DNA of 64,000 nt from Maribacter sp. 1_MG-2023. Its GTDB lineage: Bacteria > Bacteroidota > Bacteroidia > Flavobacteriales > Flavobacteriaceae. A program made the position numbers and the translations under genes. Location: assembly GCF_030547005.1 (NCBI RefSeq), contig NZ_JAUOPN010000005.1:124001-188000 (forward strand). Reading direction: 5' to 3'. The notes under the pieces are model-generated. The model saw only the letters and a list, made by a program, of their open reading frames with translations. It had not been told where the DNA came from and did no database searches. Of this stretch, positions 37,144-45,515 are shown one piece after another; positions within the stretch are counted from its first letter, which is position 1, and each line of letters begins with the position of its first letter.

Positions 37144-39759
37144 ATGACCACAAAAAACTCTAAGTACAAGGCGGCGTTGCTGACCTTTGTACTAGCCATT
37201 TCGTGCATATCTGTGACGATGGCGCAAACCGTACCTTCACCAGAAGATGTCTACGGTTTTAAGGTAGGTACCGACTACAAATTGGCAGACTACAGCCAAA
37301 TTGAAGATTACCTTTCTCAACTAGATGCATCTTCCGAGCGTGTAAAAAAAGTAGAGATTGGGTCTACCGTACTAGGTAGAAAAATGTATATCTTATTCAT
37401 CTCTAGCGAAGAGAATCTTAAAGATTTAGACAAGTGGAAAGACATTAGCACCAAACTTGCACGAGTACAAGTTTCTAATGATGAAGCCATGAAATTGTCT
37501 GAAGAAGGTAAAGCTGTGGTTTGGATTGATGGCGGTATGCACTCTACTGAATTGGCGCATGGGCAAATGACTTCTGAATTTGCATATACTTTGGCTACTT
37601 CTGAAACTACAGAAATAAAGAAAATTAGAGAGAATGTTATTACGATATTGATGCCTGTAATGAATCCTGATGGGCTGGATATTGTTGTAGACTGGTACAA
37701 GAAGAACTTAGGTACTGCTTATGAAACATCAAGACCTCCAATTTTGTATCACTACTACATGGGGCACGATAATAACCGTGACTGGTTCATGAATACCATG
37801 CCAGAGACGTATAATGTTACGAAGATATTGTACAATGAGTGGTATCCGCAGATTGTGTATAACCACCATCAATCTTCTCCATCTTGGACAAAAATATCAT
37901 TACCACCATATGCAGATCCAGTAAACCCAAGAATTCACCCAGCAATTACTGCAGGTGTTAGTGAGGTTGGTTCAGCAATGACTAAAAGATTTTCACTTGA
38001 GAATATGCCAGGTGCTATTGCCGATAATTTTTATACTATGTTCTGGAACGGTGGTGGGCGTACTGTGCCTTACTACCATAATATGATCGGTATTTTAACA
38101 GAAGTTGGTCATACTTCTCCAACACCAAGATTTTATGATCCAGAGAAATTACCTAAAACTGTTGCTGGTGGTACACCGACGGATGGTACAGATATTATGT
38201 ACCCTGATCCATGGAAAGGTGGTGAGTCTCACTTTCGAGATGCGGTAGATTATATGTTGACCGCTACCTGGGCAACCTTAGATTTGGCTGCCGATCGTAA
38301 GAGTAATTATTTATATAACATTTACAAAATGGGAGCTTCGGCAATCGAGAAGTCGAAAGAAGAAGGTCCGTTTGCATACGTAATCGGTAAAGATCAATGG
38401 GATGCTTTCGAGTCTGTAAACTTGGTAAATGTGTTGCTTAAAGGTGGAATCGAAATAGAAAAAACCACTAAAAGCGTTGAAATCAACGGTAAGAAATACG
38501 AGAAAGGTGCCTATGTAATTTACACGGCACAAGCGTTTAGACCGTATTTGATGGATCTTTTAGAGAAACAAAATTACCCAACACGTTTTCAATACCCAGG
38601 TGGACCACCAGATACTCCTTATGATTTAGCAGGTTGGACACTACCAATGCAAATGGGGATCACTGTAGATAAAATAGCAGAACCTTTTGAGGTAGCTACA
38701 GAAAAGGTGTTGGATTCAGCTACATATTATGAAGGTGAAGTAAAAGGGAATGCTTCTTACGGGTATTTGTTAAGCGCCAACAGTAATGCATCGGTTATAG
38801 TAACTAATAAAGTATTAAAAGCAGGTGGGACGGCTTATAAAACAAAAGCATCCTTCAAATCAGGAAAAACAACATATCCGGCAGGTGCTTATATTGTTTC
38901 TGGCGGTAGTGCGTCTGTAGAAGATTTGGCTACGGAATATGGCTTAGAAGTAATAGGATTATCCGCAGAACCAAAAATAGAACTAACTAAAGTGCATGCG
39001 CCAAAAGTTGGCTTGTATAAATCATGGGTTGCTAATATGGATGAAGGATGGACTCGCTTTATAATGGATGAATATTCGTTCGAAACAGATACGCTTCATG
39101 ATACTGACATTCAAACAAAAGATTTATCCCAGTATGATGTATTAATCATACCATCGCAACGACCAAAGTCCATATTACATGGTAATTCTCCTTTAAAAAT
39201 GCCAGAGAAATTTACAGGTGGTATTGGTCTAGAAGGATCGCTAGCACTGAGTAATTATGTTAAAAATGGCGGTACATTATTGGCTTTCGATGAAGCTAGT
39301 AACTATGTAATAGAGCAATTTGGTTTGCCGTTGAAAGATGCTACCGAAGGTACGGATAGCAATGAATTCTTTATTCCCGGGTCATTAATAAAAACGGGAA
39401 TTGACACCACACATCCGTTAGCATTTGGTATGCAAGACACGGTAGCGGTTTCATTTAATAAGAGTCGTGCTTTTGTTATTGATAAGCAATCTAAAAAAGG
39501 AGAAGGTGGTACAGAAGAGATTAAAGATGCGCCGGTGCCAGAAGTTGAGGTTATTGCCAATTATGCAGAGAAAGATTTATTAATGAGCGGTTGGGCAATG
39601 GGCGAGAAAAAATACATTGCTAAAAAGCCAGCTATGGTAAAAGCGACTTACGGCAAAGGATCAGTTGTGTTATTTGCATTTAGACCACAATTTAGAGCGC
39701 AACCAAGAGGAACGTATAAACTTATATTCAACTCCATTTTTGAAGGAGCGGCAGAATAA
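37144..39759 (+). CDS. M14 family zinc carboxypeptidase, exported
   Basis: 871 residues with a signal peptide (FVLAISCISVTMAQ, residues 13-27). The M14 zinc site is His133 and Glu136 in GGMHSTELAHGQ, with another His in NHHQSS (His241/242) and the catalytic Glu320 in LTEVGHTSP. The M14 domain occupies about 45-400; the rest (about 470 residues) is an extra C-terminal region containing LIIPSQRPKSILHGN and GSVVLFAFRPQFRAQPRGTY, of the class-I glutamine-amidotransferase-like kind found in such Bacteroidota proteins. Likely periplasmic peptide cleavage. Single gene. Confidence 0.9.
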   Translation: MTTKNSKYKAALLTFVLAISCISVTMAQTVPSPEDVYGFKVGTDYKLADYSQIEDYLSQLDASSERVKKVEIGSTVLGRKMYILFISSEENLKDLDKWKDISTKLARVQVSNDEAMKLSEEGKAVVWIDGGMHSTELAHGQMTSEFAYTLATSETTEIKKIRENVITILMPVMNPDGLDIVVDWYKKNLGTAYETSRPPILYHYYMGHDNNRDWFMNTMPETYNVTKILYNEWYPQIVYNHHQSSPSWTKISLPPYADPVNPRIHPAITAGVSEVGSAMTKRFSLENMPGAIADNFYTMFWNGGGRTVPYYHNMIGILTEVGHTSPTPRFYDPEKLPKTVAGGTPTDGTDIMYPDPWKGGESHFRDAVDYMLTATWATLDLAADRKSNYLYNIYKMGASAIEKSKEEGPFAYVIGKDQWDAFESVNLVNVLLKGGIEIEKTTKSVEINGKKYEKGAYVIYTAQAFRPYLMDLLEKQNYPTRFQYPGGPPDTPYDLAGWTLPMQMGITVDKIAEPFEVATEKVLDSATYYEGEVKGNASYGYLLSANSNASVIVTNKVLKAGGTAYKTKASFKSGKTTYPAGAYIVSGGSASVEDLATEYGLEVIGLSAEPKIELTKVHAPKVGLYKSWVANMDEGWTRFIMDEYSFETDTLHDTDIQTKDLSQYDVLIIPSQRPKSILHGNSPLKMPEKFTGGIGLEGSLALSNYVKNGGTLLAFDEASNYVIEQFGLPLKDATEGTDSNEFFIPGSLIKTGIDTTHPLAFGMQDTVAVSFNKSRAFVIDKQSKKGEGGTEEIKDAPVPEVEVIANYAEKDLLMSGWAMGEKKYIAKKPAMVKATYGKGSVVLFAFRPQFRAQPRGTYKLIFNSIFEGAAE

Positions 39760-39820
39760 TGTATTTGAAAAATACTAACCGATGTTAAAACTTAGAAAAT
39801 TGATATTTTTTGAATGATAA

Positions 39821-39855
39821 AAAGCAGCCTTAAAAGGCTGCTTTCTTGGTTTTTA
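39821..39855 (+). terminator. Rho-independent terminator after the M14 peptidase
   Basis: AAAGCAGCC (39821-39829) pairs perfectly with GGCTGCTTT (39836-39844), loop TTAAAA, followed by CTTGGTTTTT. Confidence 0.9.
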
Positions 39856-40233
39856 GGTAATATTTATGCTATTTGGTCCAATTAAATTTAAAAAACTGAT
39901 TTCTGTATTTACTAATAAAATATTAAATTGAGGCAGCCCTTAATACTAGTATACTAAAGTTCCCCCAGAATCTATTAGTGTAGCTATTTATTATTGGGCT
40001 TTTTTTGTTGATGTCCGTTCGAGACAAGACTTCTTACACTCCAATTACCTCATTCAAGTAAAAACCAAAAACTCATTTTCAACAAAATCTATTATATAGA
40101 CAGTGTAGCAGCGAAAATTCTAAAAATTCAATTAACTTTAAAAGGTATATGCCTTGGAGGTGTATTTTACCGCACAGAATTCAAAGAATAATCTTAAATT
40201 AGGCAAACACTTAATAAAATGCATTTGTAAATA
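39856..40233. other. Gene-free intergenic stretch
   Basis: About 380 AT-rich bases with no convincing reading frame, RNA fold or repeat. A short segment near 39955-39990 ends in TTATTGGGCTTTTTTTG but has no clear hairpin partner. It may hold the promoter of the small genes that follow. Confidence 0.4.
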
Positions 40234-40410
40234 ATGGCAAAAATTGAAATAAAAGGTTCCCCCGAAGAGCTTGAAAGAGTAGCCACTTTCTTGGCAAACA
40301 ACAACATAAAATTTAATGTCGTCAATGATTACGGTAATCATTCTCTAGAAGATTTAGATAAGTATGCCCATCTTATAAACAAGTTCTCAGCTGCTGTTCC
40401 AGAAAAATAA
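40234..40410 (+). CDS. Small hypothetical protein, 58 residues
   Basis: ATG at 40234 to TAA at 40408-40410, coding MAKIEIKGSPEELERVATFL... and ending AAVPEK. It is an acidic, soluble, probably alpha/beta peptide; the opening IEIKGSPEELERVATFLANN resembles a small alpha/beta sheet-helix unit. Not recognised. The next gene starts eight bases downstream, which supports it being a real gene in a two-gene operon. Confidence 0.6.
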   Translation: MAKIEIKGSPEELERVATFLANNNIKFNVVNDYGNHSLEDLDKYAHLINKFSAAVPEK

Positions 40411-40418
40411 GTGATACT

Positions 40419-40688
40419 ATGAAAGGCTTACAAGAAATAAAATCTGAAATTGACCAGTTAGTTGGTACTAACGGCAAAACAGAACTAGAGGTAGTAGACG
40501 CTCTTCACAAATATTACTTCAACAAAGCCGTAACGGCAGAGATAAAACTGTACAAGAAGAAAAAGAAGAAGGTAGCTCAAATAACCAAAGACCTTAAAAT
40601 TAGTCACCGTAGGTTCTACAAAATTTTGGAAGACAAAAAGGTAGAATTCACCAAATACAATAAGTCCAAGGAAGAAGTGGAAGAGTAG
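40419..40688 (+). CDS. Small basic hypothetical protein with possible helix-turn-helix
   Basis: 89 residues, Lys-rich (LYKKKKKKVAQITKDLKISH), with ITKDLKISHRRFYKIL able to form a helix-turn-helix. Tightly spaced behind the 58-residue gene. A DNA- or RNA-binding role is plausible but unproven; I do not recognise the family. Confidence 0.6.
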   Translation: MKGLQEIKSEIDQLVGTNGKTELEVVDALHKYYFNKAVTAEIKLYKKKKKKVAQITKDLKISHRRFYKILEDKKVEFTKYNKSKEEVEE

Positions 40689-40728
40689 ATTTTCTTTTGG
40701 CAGATCCATTCGCTATAATTAATAAAAA

Positions 40729-41286
40729 ATGAGAGTTATAAAGTACATGCAAGTATTTCTTATTTCTACTTGGATGTCTCAAGCTGCCTATTCTCAAAAA
40801 GTAGTAGTAAAAACTCAGACACAAATTACAGTCAATATTGAATGCAATGACGATGGTTGTTTTGGTAGTTATTATGGCAAAGAATTTATAGATGGTTCAG
40901 ATGTAGCTCATCAGTTCTCTAACAGCATGTCAGGTAAAGTAGGGGATAAATTAAAGGAATTCTAGTCTAAAGATAAATACGTAAAAGTAGATTTTGAGAA
41001 TATAGAGATGTCTACTAAGGGCATGGGTTCTGGTATGGTGAGGTATGAGCTGAAAATTCCGTTTGTTACGGTGGCTACAAAATGTGATGCCTATACATCT
41101 TTTGATCATGTTGGTGGCTGGAATCATACACCATCTTTACCCAGAAGAAAGAAGGAATTAAGTTCTCTTTTAATGCCTGGCGAGTCTTTAGATATCAGTA
41201 AGCTAAAAACGACCACTGAAGGACTACAGGAATATTGGATTCAATGGAAGAACAAGACTACACAACATAACTGTAACCTAAACTAA
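40729..41286 (+). pseudogene. Secreted hypothetical protein interrupted by an in-frame TAG
   Basis: A single reading frame from the ATG at 40729 to the TAA before 41287 is broken by one TAG at 40963-40965. Upstream, 78 residues carry a signal-like N-terminus (MQVFLISTWMSQAAYSQ) and a CNDDGC segment; directly after the stop the same frame continues SKDKYVKVDFENIE and then an ATG at 41008 opens 92 more residues (KIPFVTVATKCDAYTSFDHV). Fused, it would be 185 residues. CAG to TAG is the simplest cause. Family unrecognised. It may be a young pseudogene, a read-through gene, or a base-call error. Confidence 0.75.
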
Positions 41287-41297
41287 AAATATATGCT

Positions 41298-41936
41298 ATG
41301 GCATTTCAGAAAAGAGAGCTAGTAATTGTATCGCCTTTTTTGATAATTGCCGTGAATTTTGCTGTTGCTTTTGGCTTCGGTGAATTTATGGGAAAATGGG
41401 CATTTATACCCATGATTCTTATAGGTTGGGTTCTTTGGTTGTTCTTTATTGTTAAATACGGAGGAAAAGAATCGATTACCAATTGGTTAAAGAAAGCTAA
41501 AGGAGCTTTAGGTTGGAAATTGGTAGCGGTATTGGTCGGATTGATTCCGTTACCCCTTTTTCTAATGCACTACCAATTGTTAAATCATTGGACCATTTGG
41601 TTACCTTGGATTCTACTTGCAGTATTTAATCCCTTTATTGAAGAGTTTTACTGGCGCGGACTATTGTTAGATTACACCAAAAAGTGGTCTAATTGGTCTT
41701 CTGTGTTGTTTACGGGAATACTATTTGCAATTAATCATGCAGCATTCGGAGTCAATTCTGTAGTCAATAGCGGATTTGAATTGGTTATTTCTACCTTGAT
41801 CATGGGTATCGTTTGGGCATGGGTTTATAAAAAGACAAACAGCTTACGTTGGACAATATTTTCTCACTTTTTAGTGGATTTTCTTGGCGTTTCAGCAGCA
41901 GCTTTCTTAGATTTATATGAGAAAGGAAACTGGTGA
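41298..41936 (+). CDS. CPBP family intramembrane glutamic/metallo-endopeptidase
   Basis: 212-residue membrane protease of the CPBP/Abi (Rce1-like) family with about six helices. The catalytic signature is EEFYWRG with Glu115, Glu116 and Arg120; the second motif is FAINHAAFG with its His, and the third HFLVDFLG near the C-terminus. Bacterial members process or protect membrane peptides, including in bacteriocin immunity; the role here is unknown. It lies 11 bases after the interrupted gene and 21 bases before another interrupted gene. Confidence 0.88.
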   Translation: MAFQKRELVIVSPFLIIAVNFAVAFGFGEFMGKWAFIPMILIGWVLWLFFIVKYGGKESITNWLKKAKGALGWKLVAVLVGLIPLPLFLMHYQLLNHWTIWLPWILLAVFNPFIEEFYWRGLLLDYTKKWSNWSSVLFTGILFAINHAAFGVNSVVNSGFELVISTLIMGIVWAWVYKKTNSLRWTIFSHFLVDFLGVSAAAFLDLYEKGNW

Positions 41937-41957
41937 TAAAATTTTAATTTAACGTAT

Positions 41958-42200
41958 ATGAATCAAGAATCACTCTCTAAATTAAGTAACGAAGAACTAC
42001 TAAAAAAGCATACAGCAGCAAAAACTATGGTGTGGCTTTTGGCGATAGGTTTAACTGGAGTTTAACTCTTTTTTATCTATGTTTCTATTCAAGATGGATT
42101 TACTCCGTTATTGGTAGTTCCGTTAGCGTTATCAGCAATTATACCCTTAAATGTAAAGAATATGAATGCGCTGAAAAAGGAGTTAGATTCCAGAAAATAA
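41958..42200 (+). pseudogene. Small membrane protein interrupted by an in-frame TAA
   Basis: From the ATG at 41958 the frame codes MNQESLSKLSNEELLKKHTA...LLAIGLTGV, reaches TAA at 42063-42065, and continues in the same frame with LFFIYVSIQDGFTPLLVVPL...KKELDSRK to a stop at 42198-42200. The stop falls in the middle of a hydrophobic helix pair. Restored, it would be 80 residues with two membrane helices. One nucleotide change (for example TTA or CAA to TAA) explains it. Confidence 0.7.
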
Positions 42201-42246
42201 GCGTTAAGTTTTCAGGCAATTAATTAGGAAAATAACATTAAATATT

Positions 42247-42435
42247 ATGAGAAAAACACTGTCAATTATTGGAATGATATTAGCTTTAATAACCATCGCA
42301 TACAGCTTTTGGGGTATGGGAGATACAGGACGATTCTTCGGTTATGAAATGGATATTTGGATGTATCGATTAATTTGGTTTGCTTTATTTGGAGTGATTT
42401 TGAATGGATATTTAAAGGAGCGAAAGAATTCATAA
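42247..42435 (+). CDS. Small membrane protein, 62 residues
   Basis: MRKTLSIIGMILALITIAYSFWG... with two hydrophobic stretches (5-24 and 42-56) and a charged end (LKERKNS). It follows the preceding broken gene by 46 bases. Not recognised; real start is supported by the compact spacing. Confidence 0.55.
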   Translation: MRKTLSIIGMILALITIAYSFWGMGDTGRFFGYEMDIWMYRLIWFALFGVILNGYLKERKNS

Positions 42436-42566
42436 TCACACTATAAGTTGAACAATATTACTTTTTATAGGCTGTATGATACATTAAAGCGGTAAAATAG
42501 TGTTGTTTTGTTTGTGAAATTAAAATTTCCGTAAACAATCACCAAGTATTTCGACTCACACATCAC

Positions 42567-43142
42567 ATGAAAAAGCGAAAATTTAAAATCAGTGATATCA
42601 TTTTTGTCGTGTTCATTTTGTTGTTGATAATTCCACAGACAAGAACACCAATTCAGGTAGCCGTCAATAAGCTGAAAGTAGCAATTTGGTCACCCAGTAT
42701 TGAAGATGAAGAAGACCAAGATCAAGTAACTCCATTTCAATATGCAGTAACTAATTTACAAGGCGATACCGAGAGTATTTCTGTAGGTAAAGGCAAGGTT
42801 ACTTTTATCAGTTATTGGGCAACTTGGTGTCCGTCTTGTATTGCAGAATTACCAGGAATTCAAGATTTGTATAAAGACTACGGAGACAAAGTCAATTTTA
42901 TATTATTAACCCAAGAAGAGCCAGATAAAGTACAGCGGTTTATTGATAAAAAAGAATATGAATTACCTATCTATTTTCCGCAAATGCAAGCTCCAGAAGT
43001 GTTACAAGAAAATAGCATCCCCACTAATTATGTCATTGATGCTACAGGAAAAATCATCATAAAAGAAACAGGTGCCGCAGATTGGAACAGTAAAAAAATA
43101 CGCAATCTGTTAGATGATTTAGTTTTAAATTATTCTGAATAG
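42567..43142 (+). CDS. TlpA-like thioredoxin-fold protein, membrane-anchored
   Basis: 191 residues. An N-terminal anchor (IIFVVFILLLIIPQ, about 10-23) is followed by a TlpA/AhpC-like redoxin domain. The active site WATWCPSCIAELPG places Cys88 and Cys91 (CPSC), and the cis-Pro region is SIPTNYVIDATG. Likely periplasmic thiol-disulfide reductase, for instance in cytochrome maturation. Its stop overlaps the end of the convergent kinase-like gene by 13 bases. Confidence 0.88.
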   Translation: MKKRKFKISDIIFVVFILLLIIPQTRTPIQVAVNKLKVAIWSPSIEDEEDQDQVTPFQYAVTNLQGDTESISVGKGKVTFISYWATWCPSCIAELPGIQDLYKDYGDKVNFILLTQEEPDKVQRFIDKKEYELPIYFPQMQAPEVLQENSIPTNYVIDATGKIIIKETGAADWNSKKIRNLLDDLVLNYSE

Positions 43143-44191
43143 ATAAGTTGTTTTTTAATACAAGCCGCCATAAAATCTTTTTTGGTTAACGCTTTTTCCG
43201 CAAAATCAAAAAGGCTTAAGCAACGGTCTAAGTTCTGATTCTCGTACATTACTTTGAAATACTTATTATTGTTCAGGTAGTCGGTCAATGCACGTAAACC
43301 ATGAATAAATGGCATAAAAACGGCACCTAAGGGTAAGCTGTCTTTATCTTCAGTCGTTAAAAATGAACTATTAACAGCTAAGCCATCAACAAAAGCTTTA
43401 AACAATGATTCATCAAAGTTTATCAATTCGTGGTTCTGCTCATCTTCAGGTGCATTGTTAACTACAGTTCTAATGGCATCACCAAAATCATAGAAGAAAT
43501 AGCCTTTCATAATAGTATCAAGATCAATAAGGCACAATGCTTTTTTTGTCGATTTAGAGAATAAGATATTATTAAGCTTGGTGTCATTATGGCAAATTCT
43601 AGTGGGTAAATTACTAGTATTTAAATATTGAAGCTCTTTAAGAAGTGACTGTGCCTTTTTAATGGCGCCGTCGGCAATTTCTATTTTTTGCGTATCAGCA
43701 TTCTGCAGTGCTTCTTGAAACTCTAGAGTTCTAAAAGCTAGATTATGAAACTTGGGTAGGGTATCATTAAATAATGCCGTATCTGAATATTGCAAGAGCT
43801 GATGAAACTTGCCAATAATGCGTCCCGCTTCAAAGGCAGTTGAGGTTTCGGTTGTTGTATTATAGGTGGTACTATTAGGTATGTAGGTCATCATCCTCCA
43901 GAAATCATCCTCCAGAATTAAATGATTAGTTCCAGCAATTGTATTCAGAAAAGTAATTTGGCTATAATAGTCTGCTTTAAGGGCAGGTAAAGCAAATTGA
44001 ATATTATCCATCAGAATACCAGCATTTTTAAACACCTGTGTATTTATCTTTTGAAGTATATATTGTTGGTCATCATCCTCCGTAACCAAGTACGTGTCAT
44101 TAATAAGTCCGCTAGTCAAGGGTGTCCATTGCAAAGAACTTCCATTAAGGTTGAATTCAGAAAGTATTTTTCGGATGGATTCTTTAGTCAT
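43130..44191 (-). CDS. APH-fold small-molecule kinase
   Basis: 353-residue protein of the aminoglycoside-phosphotransferase/choline-kinase fold, cytosolic. The catalytic loop ICHNDTKLNNILF (HxD...N) is at about 192-204 and the Mg-binding DLDTIMKG follows at 219-225, plus DFGDAIRTVVNN. The N-terminal nucleotide-binding half begins LQWTPLTSGLINDTYLV. Bacteroidota members are usually annotated only as phosphotransferases or N-acetylhexosamine kinases; the substrate is not deducible. Confidence 0.82.
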   Translation of the reverse strand: MTKESIRKILSEFNLNGSSLQWTPLTSGLINDTYLVTEDDDQQYILQKINTQVFKNAGILMDNIQFALPALKADYYSQITFLNTIAGTNHLILEDDFWRMMTYIPNSTTYNTTTETSTAFEAGRIIGKFHQLLQYSDTALFNDTLPKFHNLAFRTLEFQEALQNADTQKIEIADGAIKKAQSLLKELQYLNTSNLPTRICHNDTKLNNILFSKSTKKALCLIDLDTIMKGYFFYDFGDAIRTVVNNAPEDEQNHELINFDESLFKAFVDGLAVNSSFLTTEDKDSLPLGAVFMPFIHGLRALTDYLNNNKYFKVMYENQNLDRCLSLFDFAEKALTKKDFMAACIKKQLIYSE

Positions 44192-44374
44192 GTTTTAGCG
44201 CTACGATTCATTGGTTAAAGGTATTGAAACTTAGGCATTTTTTTGAGCAATGGTTATGAGAGCATTAAAGCCTAATTAATAAGAATTTTCTTTATTTTAT
44301 GCCGTTGGCCTAATAATAATACGATTTGTAAAATAATGCAGTTAGTATCATAACCTATCAAATTTCCCCCAAAT

Positions 44375-44929
44375 ATGATTACGCTTAAAACCTACCTAAA
44401 AGTTACAGTACTGTTTTTAACATCAACGTATGTTCATGCCCAATGTGAAGTTTTTAAAAGTGAAATTAGCGATGTACAGCAGTACATGTCGCAATTTAGT
44501 CAGCTCTCAGATTCATTGAGTACCGCTGTTGAGATTGCTTCTTTTGACGCCTCTATAAGTACGGCGCGAAAAAATACTAAAACAGCAATGCTATTAATGG
44601 GACAGGCAGTTAATGCTACCGATGAAGCTGTAATTTTAGCTTCAGAAGCGCAATACGATTCTCAAATATGTGGTTTAGAAGACGCCATGAGCTATACTAT
44701 CGATGCCGAAAGACATACTATAGATTCTCGCGATTTTTCAACCGAAGCTTATGAGAATGTAAAAAATGCGGCAAAGGCAAACAACTTAGGTAACTTACAG
44801 TTTTACATGCGTAAAGCGCAAAGGCTTATGCGAGATGCACAAGAGTCTGCAGATTCAGCAGTATATGCAGCAGACAATGCGCATTATAGCTGTAGCCATG
44901 ACGTTGCCCATCTTAGTTTTGAAAACTAG
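44375..44929 (+). CDS. Secreted alpha-helical hypothetical protein
   Basis: 184 residues with a signal peptide (VTVLFLTSTYVHAQ, ending residue 23). The mature part is almost all helix, with heptad-like Ala/Ser/Asp patterns (AMLLMGQAVNATDEAVILAS, MRDAQESADSAVYAADNAHY) and four cysteines, two at the ends (CEVF near the start, CSHDV near the end). Family not recognised. It converges with the siroheme-synthase gene one base away. Confidence 0.7.
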   Translation: MITLKTYLKVTVLFLTSTYVHAQCEVFKSEISDVQQYMSQFSQLSDSLSTAVEIASFDASISTARKNTKTAMLLMGQAVNATDEAVILASEAQYDSQICGLEDAMSYTIDAERHTIDSRDFSTEAYENVKNAAKANNLGNLQFYMRKAQRLMRDAQESADSAVYAADNAHYSCSHDVAHLSFEN

Positions 44930-44930
44930 A

Positions 44931-45515
44931 TTACTCCTCTTTCTTATTCACTAAACCTTTAGTAAACTCATTTAAGGTTTCCACTTTTTCTTCGAAATCT
45001 CCTTTGATGGTTTTTCGAAACTCGTTAAGGTTTTTTACAAGATCGTCTATATTTTCTGGAATAACATCCTCAAAAAATTGACGCAATCTTTTTGCGGTGG
45101 TAGGTGATTTTCCGTTGGTCGAAATCGCCACTTTTACATTTCCCTTGGTAACGATGCCGCCCATGTAGAAATCGCAAAAAGGAGGGTTGTCGGCTACATT
45201 TACTAATATTTGCCGTTCTCTACAATCATGATATACCTGCTCATTTACCGGTACATTGTCTGTAGTCGCAATTGCAATATGTTTTCCTTTTAAGTATGAT
45301 ACTTCATAGGGCGCTACATTCATTTTTATGTCGAACCTGTTGGCCAATGCAATAGTTTCTTCCCTAAACATTGGCGACACCATTTCAACTTGTGCGGTCG
45401 GACTTGACTTTAACAAGAAAGTCAATTTTTCTAAGGCAACATTGCCTCCGCCAACAATTAAAATCTTAAGGTTAGATACTTTTAAAAATACAGGGTAAAG
45501 CTCATTCCGTTCCAT
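44931..45515 (-). CDS. Precorrin-2 dehydrogenase / sirohydrochlorin ferrochelatase-type protein
   Basis: N-terminal half of CysG type (siroheme synthase), about 194 residues from the ATG at 45515 (MERNELYPVFLKV), which overlaps the kinase stop by 14 bases; an upstream ATG would add a tail read from the kinase. Nucleotide-binding fold KILIVGGGNVALEKLTFL, then AIATTDNVPVNEQVY, NVADNPPFCDFYMGG and STNGKSPTTAKRLRQFFE are the CysG-N signature segments. It oxidises precorrin-2 with NAD and inserts iron. Last gene of the nirB operon; cobA, which makes precorrin-2, is divergent across the nirB promoter. Confidence 0.9.
   Translation of the reverse strand: MERNELYPVFLKVSNLKILIVGGGNVALEKLTFLLKSSPTAQVEMVSPMFREETIALANRFDIKMNVAPYEVSYLKGKHIAIATTDNVPVNEQVYHDCRERQILVNVADNPPFCDFYMGGIVTKGNVKVAISTNGKSPTTAKRLRQFFEDVIPENIDDLVKNLNEFRKTIKGDFEEKVETLNEFTKGLVNKKEE

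Noticed and set aside
40963-40965. TAG as recoding (pyrrolysine) signal
   Set aside because: No pyl genes or suppressing context are visible, and a second different stop (TAA) occurs nearby; mutation or error is simpler.
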